From NCBI GenBank assembly GCA_964462535.1, contig CAYWXV010000015.1, positions 15,351-79,350 of the forward strand: a stretch of 64,000 nt of DNA, read 5' to 3'. The translations under genes were made by a program, and so were the position numbers. Below the pieces are notes generated by a model. It was not told the DNA's origin. It saw only the letters and a list, made by a program, of their open reading frames with translations, and searched no databases. The DNA comes from CAYWXV01 sp964462535. Lineage in GTDB: Bacteria; Bacteroidota; Ignavibacteria; OLB7. Below, in pieces: positions 55,195 through 64,000 of this stretch (its first letter is position 1; every line of letters starts with the position of its first letter).

Positions 55195-55303
55195 ATTGGG
55201 GGAACTGCAAACAGAATCGACCTTCCTCCCGTTAACCAATACCCCATTCTTCGATCCCTCCCGATCCCCCCGCGCTCCAGCATCTCTCTAACGGTCCACG
55301 GTC

Positions 55304-58300
55304 ATGAGGTCCATGCACCATGGGGGCGCTCGCTCTACGCTCCTGGTATTCTTCGCCATTCTCGTTCTATGTCTTCCAGACACATCGACGGGACAGCAGA
55401 TAGTTGTCTCAACCGTTGACGCTGGAACGTTCCCAATCATCCGCGCCAGTGTTGATGTAATTGACGGCGAGGGGAATCGAATCACTGATCTTCTCCCCGG
55501 CGATTTCGTGGTGACGGAGAATGGGGAGCGGAGGCGTGTGATCGCCTTCACCTGCCCGCCACCCGCTGATCCGATTGTGCTTGCGTCCGTTCTCGCGATT
55601 GATGTATCCGGCTCGATGGCCCGTCCCGGAACCGGTGGATCGACACCGAACATTGATCTGGCCCGTGCCGCCTCACAGGCATGGGTAGACGCTCTCCCGT
55701 GGAACGGATCGTCGTGCGCGGTGACGACGTTCGACCATCATGGGCGGATCGCCACCGATTTCACCACCGACCGCTCTCTACTCAAGCGAAGCATCGCCGG
55801 CCTCCGACCCGATGGCGGTACCGACTATGATGCCGGGCTCCTTCTTCCACCTGATGGCGCCCTCCCAATCGTCGCCGCAGGACAGGGTCGGCGCGTGATT
55901 GTCTTCCTGACCGACGGACGGGGCCTTGGATCCGAGGACGAAATAGTGAAACAGGCAATCGCGCTCGATGCGATAATCTACTGCGTCACGCTTGGCATGC
56001 CGGCGCCTGCGATCGTGAGGAGCGTCGCGGCTCGCACCGGAGGTGTCTGCTACGAAAACGTGACGACCATCGAAGCTGCGACAGCCATCTATCGCGCAAT
56101 TCTCCGAAGAGAGGTCGGGGAAGGACCGTGTGAATTGGTCTGGGAGGGGGCTGACGCGTGTACTCGTGAGCGTCACGTCGAGATTACAGTCCCTGCACGC
56201 GATGTGGGGGGGCGGACAGAATATGCTGTCCCAACGGACCGTTCGCCTGCGCTTGTTACGGATCCACCGATTCTCTACTTCGGCGATGTTCCGGCTGGCG
56301 ATATGCGCGAGATGACGACTACGATTGCAGCCGTCAACGGGCCGGTGACGATTACTTCATTTGAGCCGTCGAATCGTTCACGTGCCGTACGTGTCGAGGG
56401 CTTGGATCTCCCGCTGACACTGCAACCGGGAGAGCGAAGGAGCATCACGGTCATCTACCGACCGATCGACAACAAGGGAATGTCGGTTCGATGGACATTC
56501 AGTAGCGATGGCTGCGCTGGCGCATCCCTGCTGGCGACGACCATTGGTGATCGGCGCGATGATCCATCGATTCACTTGATCGTTCCGAACGGTGGCGAAC
56601 GGTTCCGCGCCGGAGAGAGGACGACACTGCGATGGGAGGGGGTGCCACCGACGACGCCGGTCCGACTGGAGTACAGCACCGATGCAGGAAAGACCTGGAT
56701 CGTTGTGGTGCCGAAGACATCGGGTGGGAGGTTCGACTGGATCGTGCCGGCCACACCCAGTACACGATGTCTGGCCCGTGTCACCGAGATCACCGACGGT
56801 GACGCATCGACGCCGCCGGTCATTGGCGATCGATCGTCAGGAACTGGCTCGATCCGGTCGCTGGCCCTTAGCCCCGATGGCTCTCAGGTTATCACGGCGA
56901 GCGATCAGGGAGAACCGATCACTATCTGGAGCACCACCACAGGTCTCGTAGTAATGACGCTGCCGAAGGACGACGATGTCGATCCCGGCCTGCGGACATT
57001 CTATGCCGGGTTCTCATCCGACGGGAGCAGAATCGTCACCTGCAGTCAGCGAAGCTCGATAGGATCGACCGATCGGGTAGAGCGGGTTGTGGAGCTGTGG
57101 GATGCGGCAACCGGACGAAGACTCGCACTGTTCGATGGATTCCTGGCGAACGGTTCTACTCCACTCGATCTCGCACTCCCCGATGGAGCAGGTCCGCCAC
57201 CGGTGTCCCCGTTCACGCCCGATGGATCGATGTTCGCGGCACTCGTGAACGGCCGGCCCGTCCTCTTCGATGCGGAGAGAGGAACGGCACTTGTTGAGTT
57301 GTCCGCGCCGGCCGGGAGCGTCCGCGCTATCCGGTTCTCCCCTGATGGAGCCACGGTCGCGACGGCCGGTACTGATGGGACGCTTCGGTTCTATATGACG
57401 TCGAGTGGTCGGGAGATCCGTCATCTGTCATTGAAGGGGAGCGTGCAGCAAATCGATTTCACTCCGGATGGTCGTTCGATCGGGGCCTCGTGCGCGGACG
57501 ACAAGATCCATCTGTTTGATGTTCGCACGGGTCGGCGGCGAGGAGAGATCACGGCCGCGCCGCGTCAGCACGACTCGCCGCCAAACAGCTTCATCTTCTC
57601 ACCGGACGGTACTCGCATACTTGTGTGGCAGTGGGACAGAATGGCGCCCACGCTCTTCTCGCTCCCGCGCGGATACATGGTTCATACGTATGGCGCCGAG
57701 ATCGACGACGGCGAATCGCATCCACGCAGAAACGTGGGGATGACGTTCAGTCCGGATGGAGCCCTCCTCTCCTTCACCAGCTCGACAAGAACTGACGAGC
57801 GCGACTATGGGGTGAAGGTCGTCGACGTTTCCACCGGCGCCATCCTTGCTCGAACGATTGTCGGCGAGACGAGCCGTCAGGCCCGGTACGCTCTGTTCAC
57901 ACCAAACGGAGAAGCGGCAGTAACTGCTGGGCGCGGTGTTCCGGTTGTACAGCCCCTTGGCGGGCGACCGGTTCAACAGGATCGCTCCGACGATCTCTGG
58001 TCTATCGTCGACTCGAAGCCACTCGCGATCGACGTGGACTTCGGTCCCCGCCTGGTTGGTCGAAGTGTGGATAGCGTCGTTACTGCGCTGATTCGGAATC
58101 AGGGGACAGATAGCCTGGCCATAGAGTCGATGCGTGTCGGTGGCATCAACGCCAGCGAGTTCGCGATCGTCACGTCGCCGGATCGGACCACCCTCCCTCC
58201 CGGTGGAAACGCGCCGGTTGAACTCCGTTTCCATCCGCTTGAACGTGGGATACGATCGGCCCTCCTCGAGATCGTGGCAGGTGGGAGAACGCTTCAGAGG

Positions 58301-59350
58301 AGGTTGTTGGGAGAGGGTATCCAGCCGCGACTGCGTGTGGCGTACCAGGCGATCGACTTCGGCGACGTACAGGTCGGTACCGCAAGCGATACAATCGTCC
58401 CGCTCCAACTTCAGAACGTCGGGAGTCGCCCACTGACAATCGATACGCTCCAGATAGTCGGTCCCGACACCGTCGACTTCGTGGTGTGCGAAGGGGGCCA
58501 ACAGCAGGTTATTCCGCCGGGTGGTTTCGGGGAGATGGCGTTTCGGTTCTTCCCGGGCGAACCGGGACGGTCGTCCACGCGCCTACTCGTGAAGTCTGAC
58601 GATCTGAGTAGCGAGACGATTGACCTGTACGGCCGAGGGGTTTTGCCCCCGGTCGCTCGCACGTGGCACGACCCGACCACATTCCGGACGATCTCGATAC
58701 CAAATGCCGTCATCCCACCGAAGGGGAGTGTTGTTGTTGGCGTATATGATCTGATTGGGCTGATGTTCGCGTACGCGCCGTCGGACAACCTGATGATCAT
58801 CGGTGGTGGCGCAGCTCCCCTTCCAGATGATTGGAAAGGGGTGAACGGCCAGATGTATGGAGCATGGTCGCTCGGATTGAAGGGGGGATTTCAGCTGTTC
58901 GATCGACTGGATGTTGTTGGAGGATTTCAGTATGGGATGAGCATGTACGATCGCGAGGAGACGAAGCGTGTCGAATCACGGATCGATGTCTCGACACCGT
59001 ATGGTGCGCTCAGCTACGGCGATGACGATAGCCGGATCTCCATTACCGCCGGATACGCGTTCAAACGACACCGCGTGCTGGGCCAGGACGGAGAGGTAGC
59101 GGAGTTCCACCGCGACGCGCCGTTAGTAGGAATCGGTGGTGACTATCGATTTGCCGCCCGCTGGAAGATCTGCGCCGAAGCCCTGTCGATGCGGACGCTT
59201 GGCTACATCCCAATCGCGACGACGGTACGCTTCTTCGGCGACACCTGGGCACTCGACGCGGGTGTCGGCTATCTGGGGGTCACGACCGGAACCGACGAAC
59301 CCGCGGCCGTGCCGCTGGTACCCGTGCTGAGCTGGGTGGTGGTGTGGTAG
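55304..59350 (+). CDS. VWA + WD40-like propeller + ASH + C-terminal barrel-like protein (first copy)
   Basis: 1348 residues. A signal peptide is followed by 'DFVVTENGERRRVI', then a von Willebrand A domain with intact MIDAS 'DVSGSM' (100-105). An ASH-like module and a 'SIHLIVPNGGERFRAGE' module follow. Then come about seven WD40-like blades ('FSPDGATVATAGTDGTLRF'). Two choice-of-anchor-D domains ('IDVDFGPRLVGRSVDSVVTALIRNQG') come next. The last about 220 residues ('PPKGSVVVGVYDLIGLMFAYAP') alternate polar and hydrophobic residues and end in an aromatic residue (VVVW), like an outer-membrane beta-barrel. There is no T9SS tag. The passenger plus own barrel suggests surface display; that is inference. 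An alternative start at 55313 exists. Confidence 0.8.
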   Translation: MRSMHHGGARSTLLVFFAILVLCLPDTSTGQQIVVSTVDAGTFPIIRASVDVIDGEGNRITDLLPGDFVVTENGERRRVIAFTCPPPADPIVLASVLAIDVSGSMARPGTGGSTPNIDLARAASQAWVDALPWNGSSCAVTTFDHHGRIATDFTTDRSLLKRSIAGLRPDGGTDYDAGLLLPPDGALPIVAAGQGRRVIVFLTDGRGLGSEDEIVKQAIALDAIIYCVTLGMPAPAIVRSVAARTGGVCYENVTTIEAATAIYRAILRREVGEGPCELVWEGADACTRERHVEITVPARDVGGRTEYAVPTDRSPALVTDPPILYFGDVPAGDMREMTTTIAAVNGPVTITSFEPSNRSRAVRVEGLDLPLTLQPGERRSITVIYRPIDNKGMSVRWTFSSDGCAGASLLATTIGDRRDDPSIHLIVPNGGERFRAGERTTLRWEGVPPTTPVRLEYSTDAGKTWIVVVPKTSGGRFDWIVPATPSTRCLARVTEITDGDASTPPVIGDRSSGTGSIRSLALSPDGSQVITASDQGEPITIWSTTTGLVVMTLPKDDDVDPGLRTFYAGFSSDGSRIVTCSQRSSIGSTDRVERVVELWDAATGRRLALFDGFLANGSTPLDLALPDGAGPPPVSPFTPDGSMFAALVNGRPVLFDAERGTALVELSAPAGSVRAIRFSPDGATVATAGTDGTLRFYMTSSGREIRHLSLKGSVQQIDFTPDGRSIGASCADDKIHLFDVRTGRRRGEITAAPRQHDSPPNSFIFSPDGTRILVWQWDRMAPTLFSLPRGYMVHTYGAEIDDGESHPRRNVGMTFSPDGALLSFTSSTRTDERDYGVKVVDVSTGAILARTIVGETSRQARYALFTPNGEAAVTAGRGVPVVQPLGGRPVQQDRSDDLWSIVDSKPLAIDVDFGPRLVGRSVDSVVTALIRNQGTDSLAIESMRVGGINASEFAIVTSPDRTTLPPGGNAPVELRFHPLERGIRSALLEIVAGGRTLQRRLLGEGIQPRLRVAYQAIDFGDVQVGTASDTIVPLQLQNVGSRPLTIDTLQIVGPDTVDFVVCEGGQQQVIPPGGFGEMAFRFFPGEPGRSSTRLLVKSDDLSSETIDLYGRGVLPPVARTWHDPTTFRTISIPNAVIPPKGSVVVGVYDLIGLMFAYAPSDNLMIIGGGAAPLPDDWKGVNGQMYGAWSLGLKGGFQLFDRLDVVGGFQYGMSMYDREETKRVESRIDVSTPYGALSYGDDDSRISITAGYAFKRHRVLGQDGEVAEFHRDAPLVGIGGDYRFAARWKICAEALSMRTLGYIPIATTVRFFGDTWALDAGVGYLGVTTGTDEPAAVPLVPVLSWVVVW

Positions 59351-59839
59351 GATCCAGGCTTCCACGTCGCCGTCTGCAAGGCGAGGTACGAACGCTGTTC
59401 GCTGCGTGACAGGTTCACGCGGAGACGCCGAGCCGCGGAGTGGGGAGGCCGCGCGCGCTGTCTGAGAGCTCTCACAAGTCCCGGGCCCGCAACGTGAAGG
59501 GCGCAACCTCGCGCCAACCACCGTTCCCAAGCCCCCAACGTGGAGGGTGCGTTGTCGCCCCAACCTCCGTCCCCACGCTCCGTTCCGAAGCCCCCTTCTA
59601 GAAGGGTGCAGCCCTGCCCACTACTCCGCTCCCAAGCCCCCTTCGTGAAGGGGGCAGACTCGCGAAGCGAGGCGGGGGATTCGGGCGATGCCCCCCCCGG
59701 AACCCACACCCCCCTCACTCGTCCCTACCCCGAAGCCCTCTCCCCGAGGAAACTCCGCGTCACCCGCGCAAAGCATCTTTCTTTTCGCATTTTGCGCCCC
59801 CCCTCCCCCACGCACCGTTCGATCAACAGAACCACGGCT
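59351..59839. repeat. intergenic array of degenerate hairpin repeats
   Basis: 489 bases without gene. Four related units of about 26 bases start near 59474, 59526, 59585 and 59631, with the theme AAGCCCCC-AACGTGG/TTCGTGAA-GGGGG-GCAG. At 59634-59654 the arms CCCCCTTC/GAAGGGGG pair perfectly. The spacing is 46-59 bases. A long frame reads through but is not protein-like; the real start of the next gene is 59840. Confidence 0.6.
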
Positions 59840-62800
59840 ATGCGATCGACCCTACGGCGAATTTCCATCGGTCTTGTTCTTCTTCCACTTCTCATCGTCA
59901 CCAGCGCACAACGTCTCCACGGGCAACGGATCGTTGTTTCGACCATCGACGCCAAGGACTTCCCGACGGTCAGCGCGGATGTCTACATCCTGGGCCTTGA
60001 CGGACGAGAGATCCTCGATGTCAACGCCGGGGACGTCATCATCACAGAGAACGGCGAACGTCGTCAAGTGGTGTCGTTGGATTGTCCGCCGTCACCGAAG
60101 CCGCAGATGATATCGTCGGTCCTGACGATCGACGTGTCTGGCTCGATGGAGCGTCCGGGGGCAACCGGGACCACACGGAACATCGACCTGGCCCAAGCTG
60201 CGGCCAACGCATGGGTCGATGGCCTTCCGACCGACGGCTCGAGCTGTGCACTCACGTCGTTCGACAGTCGTGGACTGATTCAGCTCGACTTCAGTCAGGA
60301 TCGTTCCCTTCTGCGGGGAGCCATAAGCTCGCTCCGTCCGAGCGGTGGAACCAACTACAACGCTGGATTGCTCAACGCCCCCAGCGGAGCGTTGACCGTC
60401 GCGTCGACTGGACGCGGACGCCGCGTGATTGTCTTTCTCACTGATGGTCGTGGTGATGGTGACGAAGACCGGATCGTCGAAATGGCGCGGGGGCTGAATG
60501 CGTCGATCTTCTGCGTCACACTCGGCATGCCGGCTCCCGAGATCCTGAAGAACATTGCCGCCAGAACGGGTGGGAGTTGTTATGAGAACGTGACGACGGT
60601 CGACGAAGCGCAGGCGATCTACCGAGCGATTCTCTATCGGGCCATTGGCGGTCTTCCCTGCCGCGTGGTCTGGCGAAGTGTTGGCTCTTGCGATGGGAAA
60701 CGGGACGTGAGGCTCTCGGTGCCGTCGCGCGACGTGATGGGGTTCGAATCGTACAAGGTCCCGCCGGAGACGATGGCAGGGCTCCGTCTGGATCCGCCAG
60801 TCCTCTTCTTTGGGAAGGTCCCGCCCGGCGAACGCCGCGAGCTAATGACATCCGTGAGCGCAGTAAACAAGGCGGTCACCATAACCGGAATCGAGGCCTC
60901 ATCGAACTCCGGTGCCATGAGCATGGAGGGAATAGCTCCCCCGTTCACGTTGCAGCCGGGGGAGACAAGGCAGGTGAAGGTTGTCTATGCACCGACCGAC
61001 GACAGGGCAACGACGGTCCGCTGGCGGTTTGCGAACGATGGGTGCAACGGGGGGACGCTGCTGGGAACATCGAGCGGGAATCGGCGGCAGGACCCATCAA
61101 TTCATCTGATCATACCCAATGGTGGGGAGCGCTTTCGCCCGGGGGAGACCACTACAATCCGGTGGGAGGGTGTTGCCGCTGAGACGCCCGTAAAGCTTGA
61201 CTACTCCACCGACGCCGGCTCCCACTGGGTAACGGTTGCCCCCCGAACCAGCGGTCTCCGGTACGAGTGGATCGTACCCGGGACACCAAGCGAACGTTGC
61301 TACGCCCGCGTATCGGAGCTGGCAACCGACGCCACGCCGATCCCCCCGATCACAGGCGACTCATCGGTCAGGCACAATTCGATCACTGCCCTTTCCCTGA
61401 ACGGAGACGGATCACTCGTGATCACGGCATCGGGGACGTCGGAAGGGCAGAACGCTGCGAAGGGGCGCATTGCCGTCTGGAGTACGTCCACCGGTGCCAA
61501 GGTCATGGACATCGTTCCCCGCGACATCCGGAACAACTCGGACCAGAAACCCCAGATTTACTACGCCGGATTTTCGTCGGATGGAAAACGGATCATCACT
61601 GCCAACCACGGTCGACGAGTCGGTTCGACAACGTATGTCGAGAATTACATCGAGCTGTTTGACGGCGTGACGGGTACACCCATCGCCTCATTCAAGGGGT
61701 CGCTCGCGAATGGCTCGATGTTCGTCGATGGAGCCCGTACCAGGGACGGGCGGTACACCGGCGAGAACGACAAGATCCCCTTGAGTAGTCCATTCAGTCC
61801 GGATGGGAAGGTCTTTGTTGCGGTGGCCGACAGCGTCGCAACGCTCTTCGACGCAGCAAGCGGACGCCAACTCCGCAGGTTGGCGGCACCGACGGAGACC
61901 GTGCGCTCCGTCGTCTTCTCGCCGGATGGAAAGCAGGCAGCCACGGCCGGCGTGGACGGATTCGCCAGGATTTTCGATGTCGCAACCGGGCGACAGACAC
62001 AGGAGATAGCGTTGACGGGGACTGTTATGCAGGTCGGGTTCAGTCCCGATGGAACAATTCTGGGCGCAACGTGCGAGGACGACAAGATTCGATTCTTTGA
62101 CGTTCGGAGTGGACGGCTGGTCACGGAGATTCTGGGCAAGAAGAGTCCGAGCAGCGCGATCAACAATCAGCCGAACACGTTCCTCTTTGCGCCAAGTGGC
62201 GATCGTGTTCTGGTTGCCAACTGGGGTAGAATGGTGCCGACTCTCTTCTCACTTCCAGACGGAAGGATGATTCAGGAGTACGCAGCGATCGACGAAGGGG
62301 AACTCTATCCGGCACGGCAGAACATTGGCGGATTCAGTCCCGACGGCACGATGCTCTCGTTCACAGGGGAGCATCGCGGCGATGACGGGAACTATGTGAC
62401 CAGGGTGGCCGACGTGGCAACGGGCACCGTGATAGCGCGGAGCTACGTTGGTCCAACAAGTCACGGCGTCCGTCAGCCAATGTTCACGCCCGACGGAAGT
62501 GCGATCGTCACGGCGGGGAACGGTGTGCCGGTGATTCAACCGATCGGTGGGGGCGCTATTCAGCAGGATCGCTCGGATGCATTGTGGGCGATCGTCGCAA
62601 GCAATCCATCAGCAATTGATGTCGACTTCGGCGGTCACCTGGTTGGACAGAGCACCGATAGTATCGTCACCGCCCTGATCCGGAACGAGGGCCCCGACAC
62701 GCTGCTAATCGGCGAGATTAAGGTGAGCGGCGAGCAGAGTGGGGACTTCGGTGTCACGATGCAACCGGTACCACAAACACTAGGTCCGGGAGGGACGGCG

Positions 62801-63943
62801 CGTGCGGAGCTCCGGTTCTCACCAACCGCCGTCGGGCGCAGGTCAGCGACGTTGGAGATCGAGGCCGGCGGGAAGAGGCTTGTGCAGCGGCTGACCGGTG
62901 TCGGGCATCAGCCATCGCTCCGGTTGGCGTCACAGTCGGTCGATTTCGGGAACGTCCTTGTCGGGACAACCCGGGACACAACCGTCCAGCTTCTCTTGCG
63001 AAACGATGGTGAGACGCCGGTTCTGGTAAGAGGCGTGGAGATGCTCGGTCCCGACACGTCCCACTTCACCGTCATTGACGGCGAAGAGGTGACGATTCCC
63101 CCTGGAGAGACGCGCTCGATGTCCTTCCGCTTTTCCCCCGACACGATTGGTCGGCGGTCGACGCGGCTCGTTGTGCGGCACAACGGGATGGGCGATCAGG
63201 AGACGATTGACCTGAACGGCCGGGGTGTTGTTCCAGGGCGCGAGCGTGTGTGGCACGACCCCACGACGTTCCGGAGCATCGCAATTCCAAACGCGATACT
63301 TCCGCCAAAGGGGAGCATCGTGGCCGGCGTATATGACTTCCTTGGGCTTATGGTCGGATACGTGCCGGTTGATCACGTGATGATCCTTGGCGGCGGCGGC
63401 GTTCCGCTCCCGGACGACTGGGGTGGATTGAATGGCCAGGCGTACGGCGCCTGGTCGATAGGACTGAAGACCGGGTTCTGGGTTGTCGATCAGTGGAACG
63501 TGGGTGGTGGTTTTCAGTACGCAGAGAGCTACTATGATCGTGAAGAGACAGCGGAAAGGGAGTCGCACATTACGATGAAGATTCCCTATCTGGCGGTCAG
63601 CCATGGCGATGACAAGAGCCGAATCTCCGTCACGTTTGCCTACTCGTATCGGTTGCACCAGACGCTCGCCCCGGCCCCCATCAACGGAATCATCGAGTAC
63701 AATCGTGAGGCGCGCATGCTCGGGATCGGAGGGGACTACCAGTTCGGGTCGCGATGGAAGGTGGCAGGTGAAATACTCACAATGGACGAGTTGGGCTACA
63801 TTCCCATCGCCGCCACTGTCCGCTACTTCAGCGACACGTGGGCTATCGACGGGGGCCTCGGATTCGTCGGTATCACCACTGGAGACGGCACGGCCCCGGA
63901 TATTCCGGTTGTTCCGGTGTTGAGCGTCGTGGCAGTGTTCTAG
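59840..63943 (+). CDS. VWA + WD40-like propeller + ASH + C-terminal barrel-like protein (second copy)
   Basis: 1367 residues, a paralogue of the gene at 55304 along its whole length, with the same domain order. Signal peptide ('IGLVLLPLLIVTSAQRLHG'), MIDAS 'DVSGSM' (98-103), a 'SIHLIIPNGGERFRPGE' module, WD40-like blades ('FSPDGKQAATAGVDGFARI'), ASH domains, and a C-terminal barrel-like region ending 'PVLSVVAVF'. The terminal Phe is the usual BAM recognition residue. The start at 59840 lies inside a longer frame whose upstream part is the hairpin array. A dispersed repeat begins 4 bases after the stop. Function unknown; the metal site suggests ligand or matrix binding. Confidence 0.8.
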   Translation: MRSTLRRISIGLVLLPLLIVTSAQRLHGQRIVVSTIDAKDFPTVSADVYILGLDGREILDVNAGDVIITENGERRQVVSLDCPPSPKPQMISSVLTIDVSGSMERPGATGTTRNIDLAQAAANAWVDGLPTDGSSCALTSFDSRGLIQLDFSQDRSLLRGAISSLRPSGGTNYNAGLLNAPSGALTVASTGRGRRVIVFLTDGRGDGDEDRIVEMARGLNASIFCVTLGMPAPEILKNIAARTGGSCYENVTTVDEAQAIYRAILYRAIGGLPCRVVWRSVGSCDGKRDVRLSVPSRDVMGFESYKVPPETMAGLRLDPPVLFFGKVPPGERRELMTSVSAVNKAVTITGIEASSNSGAMSMEGIAPPFTLQPGETRQVKVVYAPTDDRATTVRWRFANDGCNGGTLLGTSSGNRRQDPSIHLIIPNGGERFRPGETTTIRWEGVAAETPVKLDYSTDAGSHWVTVAPRTSGLRYEWIVPGTPSERCYARVSELATDATPIPPITGDSSVRHNSITALSLNGDGSLVITASGTSEGQNAAKGRIAVWSTSTGAKVMDIVPRDIRNNSDQKPQIYYAGFSSDGKRIITANHGRRVGSTTYVENYIELFDGVTGTPIASFKGSLANGSMFVDGARTRDGRYTGENDKIPLSSPFSPDGKVFVAVADSVATLFDAASGRQLRRLAAPTETVRSVVFSPDGKQAATAGVDGFARIFDVATGRQTQEIALTGTVMQVGFSPDGTILGATCEDDKIRFFDVRSGRLVTEILGKKSPSSAINNQPNTFLFAPSGDRVLVANWGRMVPTLFSLPDGRMIQEYAAIDEGELYPARQNIGGFSPDGTMLSFTGEHRGDDGNYVTRVADVATGTVIARSYVGPTSHGVRQPMFTPDGSAIVTAGNGVPVIQPIGGGAIQQDRSDALWAIVASNPSAIDVDFGGHLVGQSTDSIVTALIRNEGPDTLLIGEIKVSGEQSGDFGVTMQPVPQTLGPGGTARAELRFSPTAVGRRSATLEIEAGGKRLVQRLTGVGHQPSLRLASQSVDFGNVLVGTTRDTTVQLLLRNDGETPVLVRGVEMLGPDTSHFTVIDGEEVTIPPGETRSMSFRFSPDTIGRRSTRLVVRHNGMGDQETIDLNGRGVVPGRERVWHDPTTFRSIAIPNAILPPKGSIVAGVYDFLGLMVGYVPVDHVMILGGGGVPLPDDWGGLNGQAYGAWSIGLKTGFWVVDQWNVGGGFQYAESYYDREETAERESHITMKIPYLAVSHGDDKSRISVTFAYSYRLHQTLAPAPINGIIEYNREARMLGIGGDYQFGSRWKVAGEILTMDELGYIPIAATVRYFSDTWAIDGGLGFVGITTGDGTAPDIPVVPVLSVVAVF

Positions 63944-63947
63944 GGGA

Positions 63948-64000
63948 CTGTTGAAATACGCGCGATCTCTGCGTTGCACTCCTCGTCGCTCACTGCGGCG
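63948..64000. repeat. palindromic repeat element, second copy (cut by window end)
   Basis: 53 bases matching 42962-43014 in 49 positions, again starting 4 bases after a stop codon. The rest lies beyond the window. Confidence 0.8.

Noticed and set aside
53808..55283. Antisense frame of 491 codons opposite the fibre gene
   Set aside because: Produced by the repetitive Gly/Ser/Thr codons of the YadA-head repeats; no protein-like features.
62930..63979. Antisense frame of 349 codons at the end of the window
   Set aside because: Shadow of the second VWA gene; begins inside the dispersed repeat.

Overview
The window looks like a chromosomal scaffold from a Gram-negative member of the Bacteroidota/Chlorobiota group, possibly Kapabacteria- or Ignavibacteria-like. 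The taxonomic call is inference. The evidence is type IX secretion (T9SS type A) C-terminal sorting domains on large secreted proteins, choice-of-anchor-D (ASH) repeats, a DUF5683 protein, lipoproteins, and promoters with a -7 box of the TAnnTTTG type and a TTG about 18-21 bases upstream. There is no CRISPR array, rRNA operon, intact insertion sequence or prophage. One 100-N gap (31561-31660) has identical 55-base flanks and sits in a frame-broken gene, so it is probably an unresolved contig join.

Layout. 0.3-8.3 kb: two giant secreted T9SS substrates. 8.4-10.5 kb: purN, then the overlapping preQ1/queuosine genes queF-queD-queC. 10.5-17.4 kb (minus strand): a membrane protein, a 1005-residue secreted protein of unknown function and an AddB-like PD-(D/E)XK nuclease. 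17.6-19.1 kb: an acyl-CoA mutase large subunit. 19.1-28.3 kb: a gene-poor regulatory island with a MalT-like ATPase regulator and three LuxR-HTH proteins that share a GAF-like domain. One of these three carries an N-terminal IS630-transposase-type DNA-binding region. The island also has repeated CCACCC motifs, two copies of a 13-base palindrome and a small secreted protein with an operator-like promoter.

28.3-35.9 kb: an operon pairing a cytoplasmic HtrA-type protease (with zinc ribbon and YbjN-like domain) with a second YbjN-like protein, then the broken gene at the gap, DinB, a lipoprotein, a membrane-anchored methyltransferase and a LOG/SLOG-family protein. 35.9-40.5 kb: proC, nuoAB, DUF5683, RidA, three tRNAs that all carry C at the wobble position (Ala-CGC, Gln-CTG, Glu-CTC), and two lipoproteins. 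40.6-47.6 kb: TPR protein, GT2 glycosyltransferase, folB-folK, GT-C type membrane glycosyltransferase and Ppx/GppA phosphatase.

47.7-55.1 kb: a cell-surface and phage-tail-like region (tail-collar protein, DUF6916-like protein, GNAT acetyltransferase, Tat-exported binding protein, YadA-head/S74-chaperone fibre). 55.3-63.9 kb: two tandem paralogues joining a von Willebrand A domain, a WD40-like propeller, ASH domains and a C-terminal outer-membrane-barrel-like end. The most promising places for something undescribed are the LuxR/GAF island, the VWA-propeller-barrel pair, and the protease/YbjN operon.
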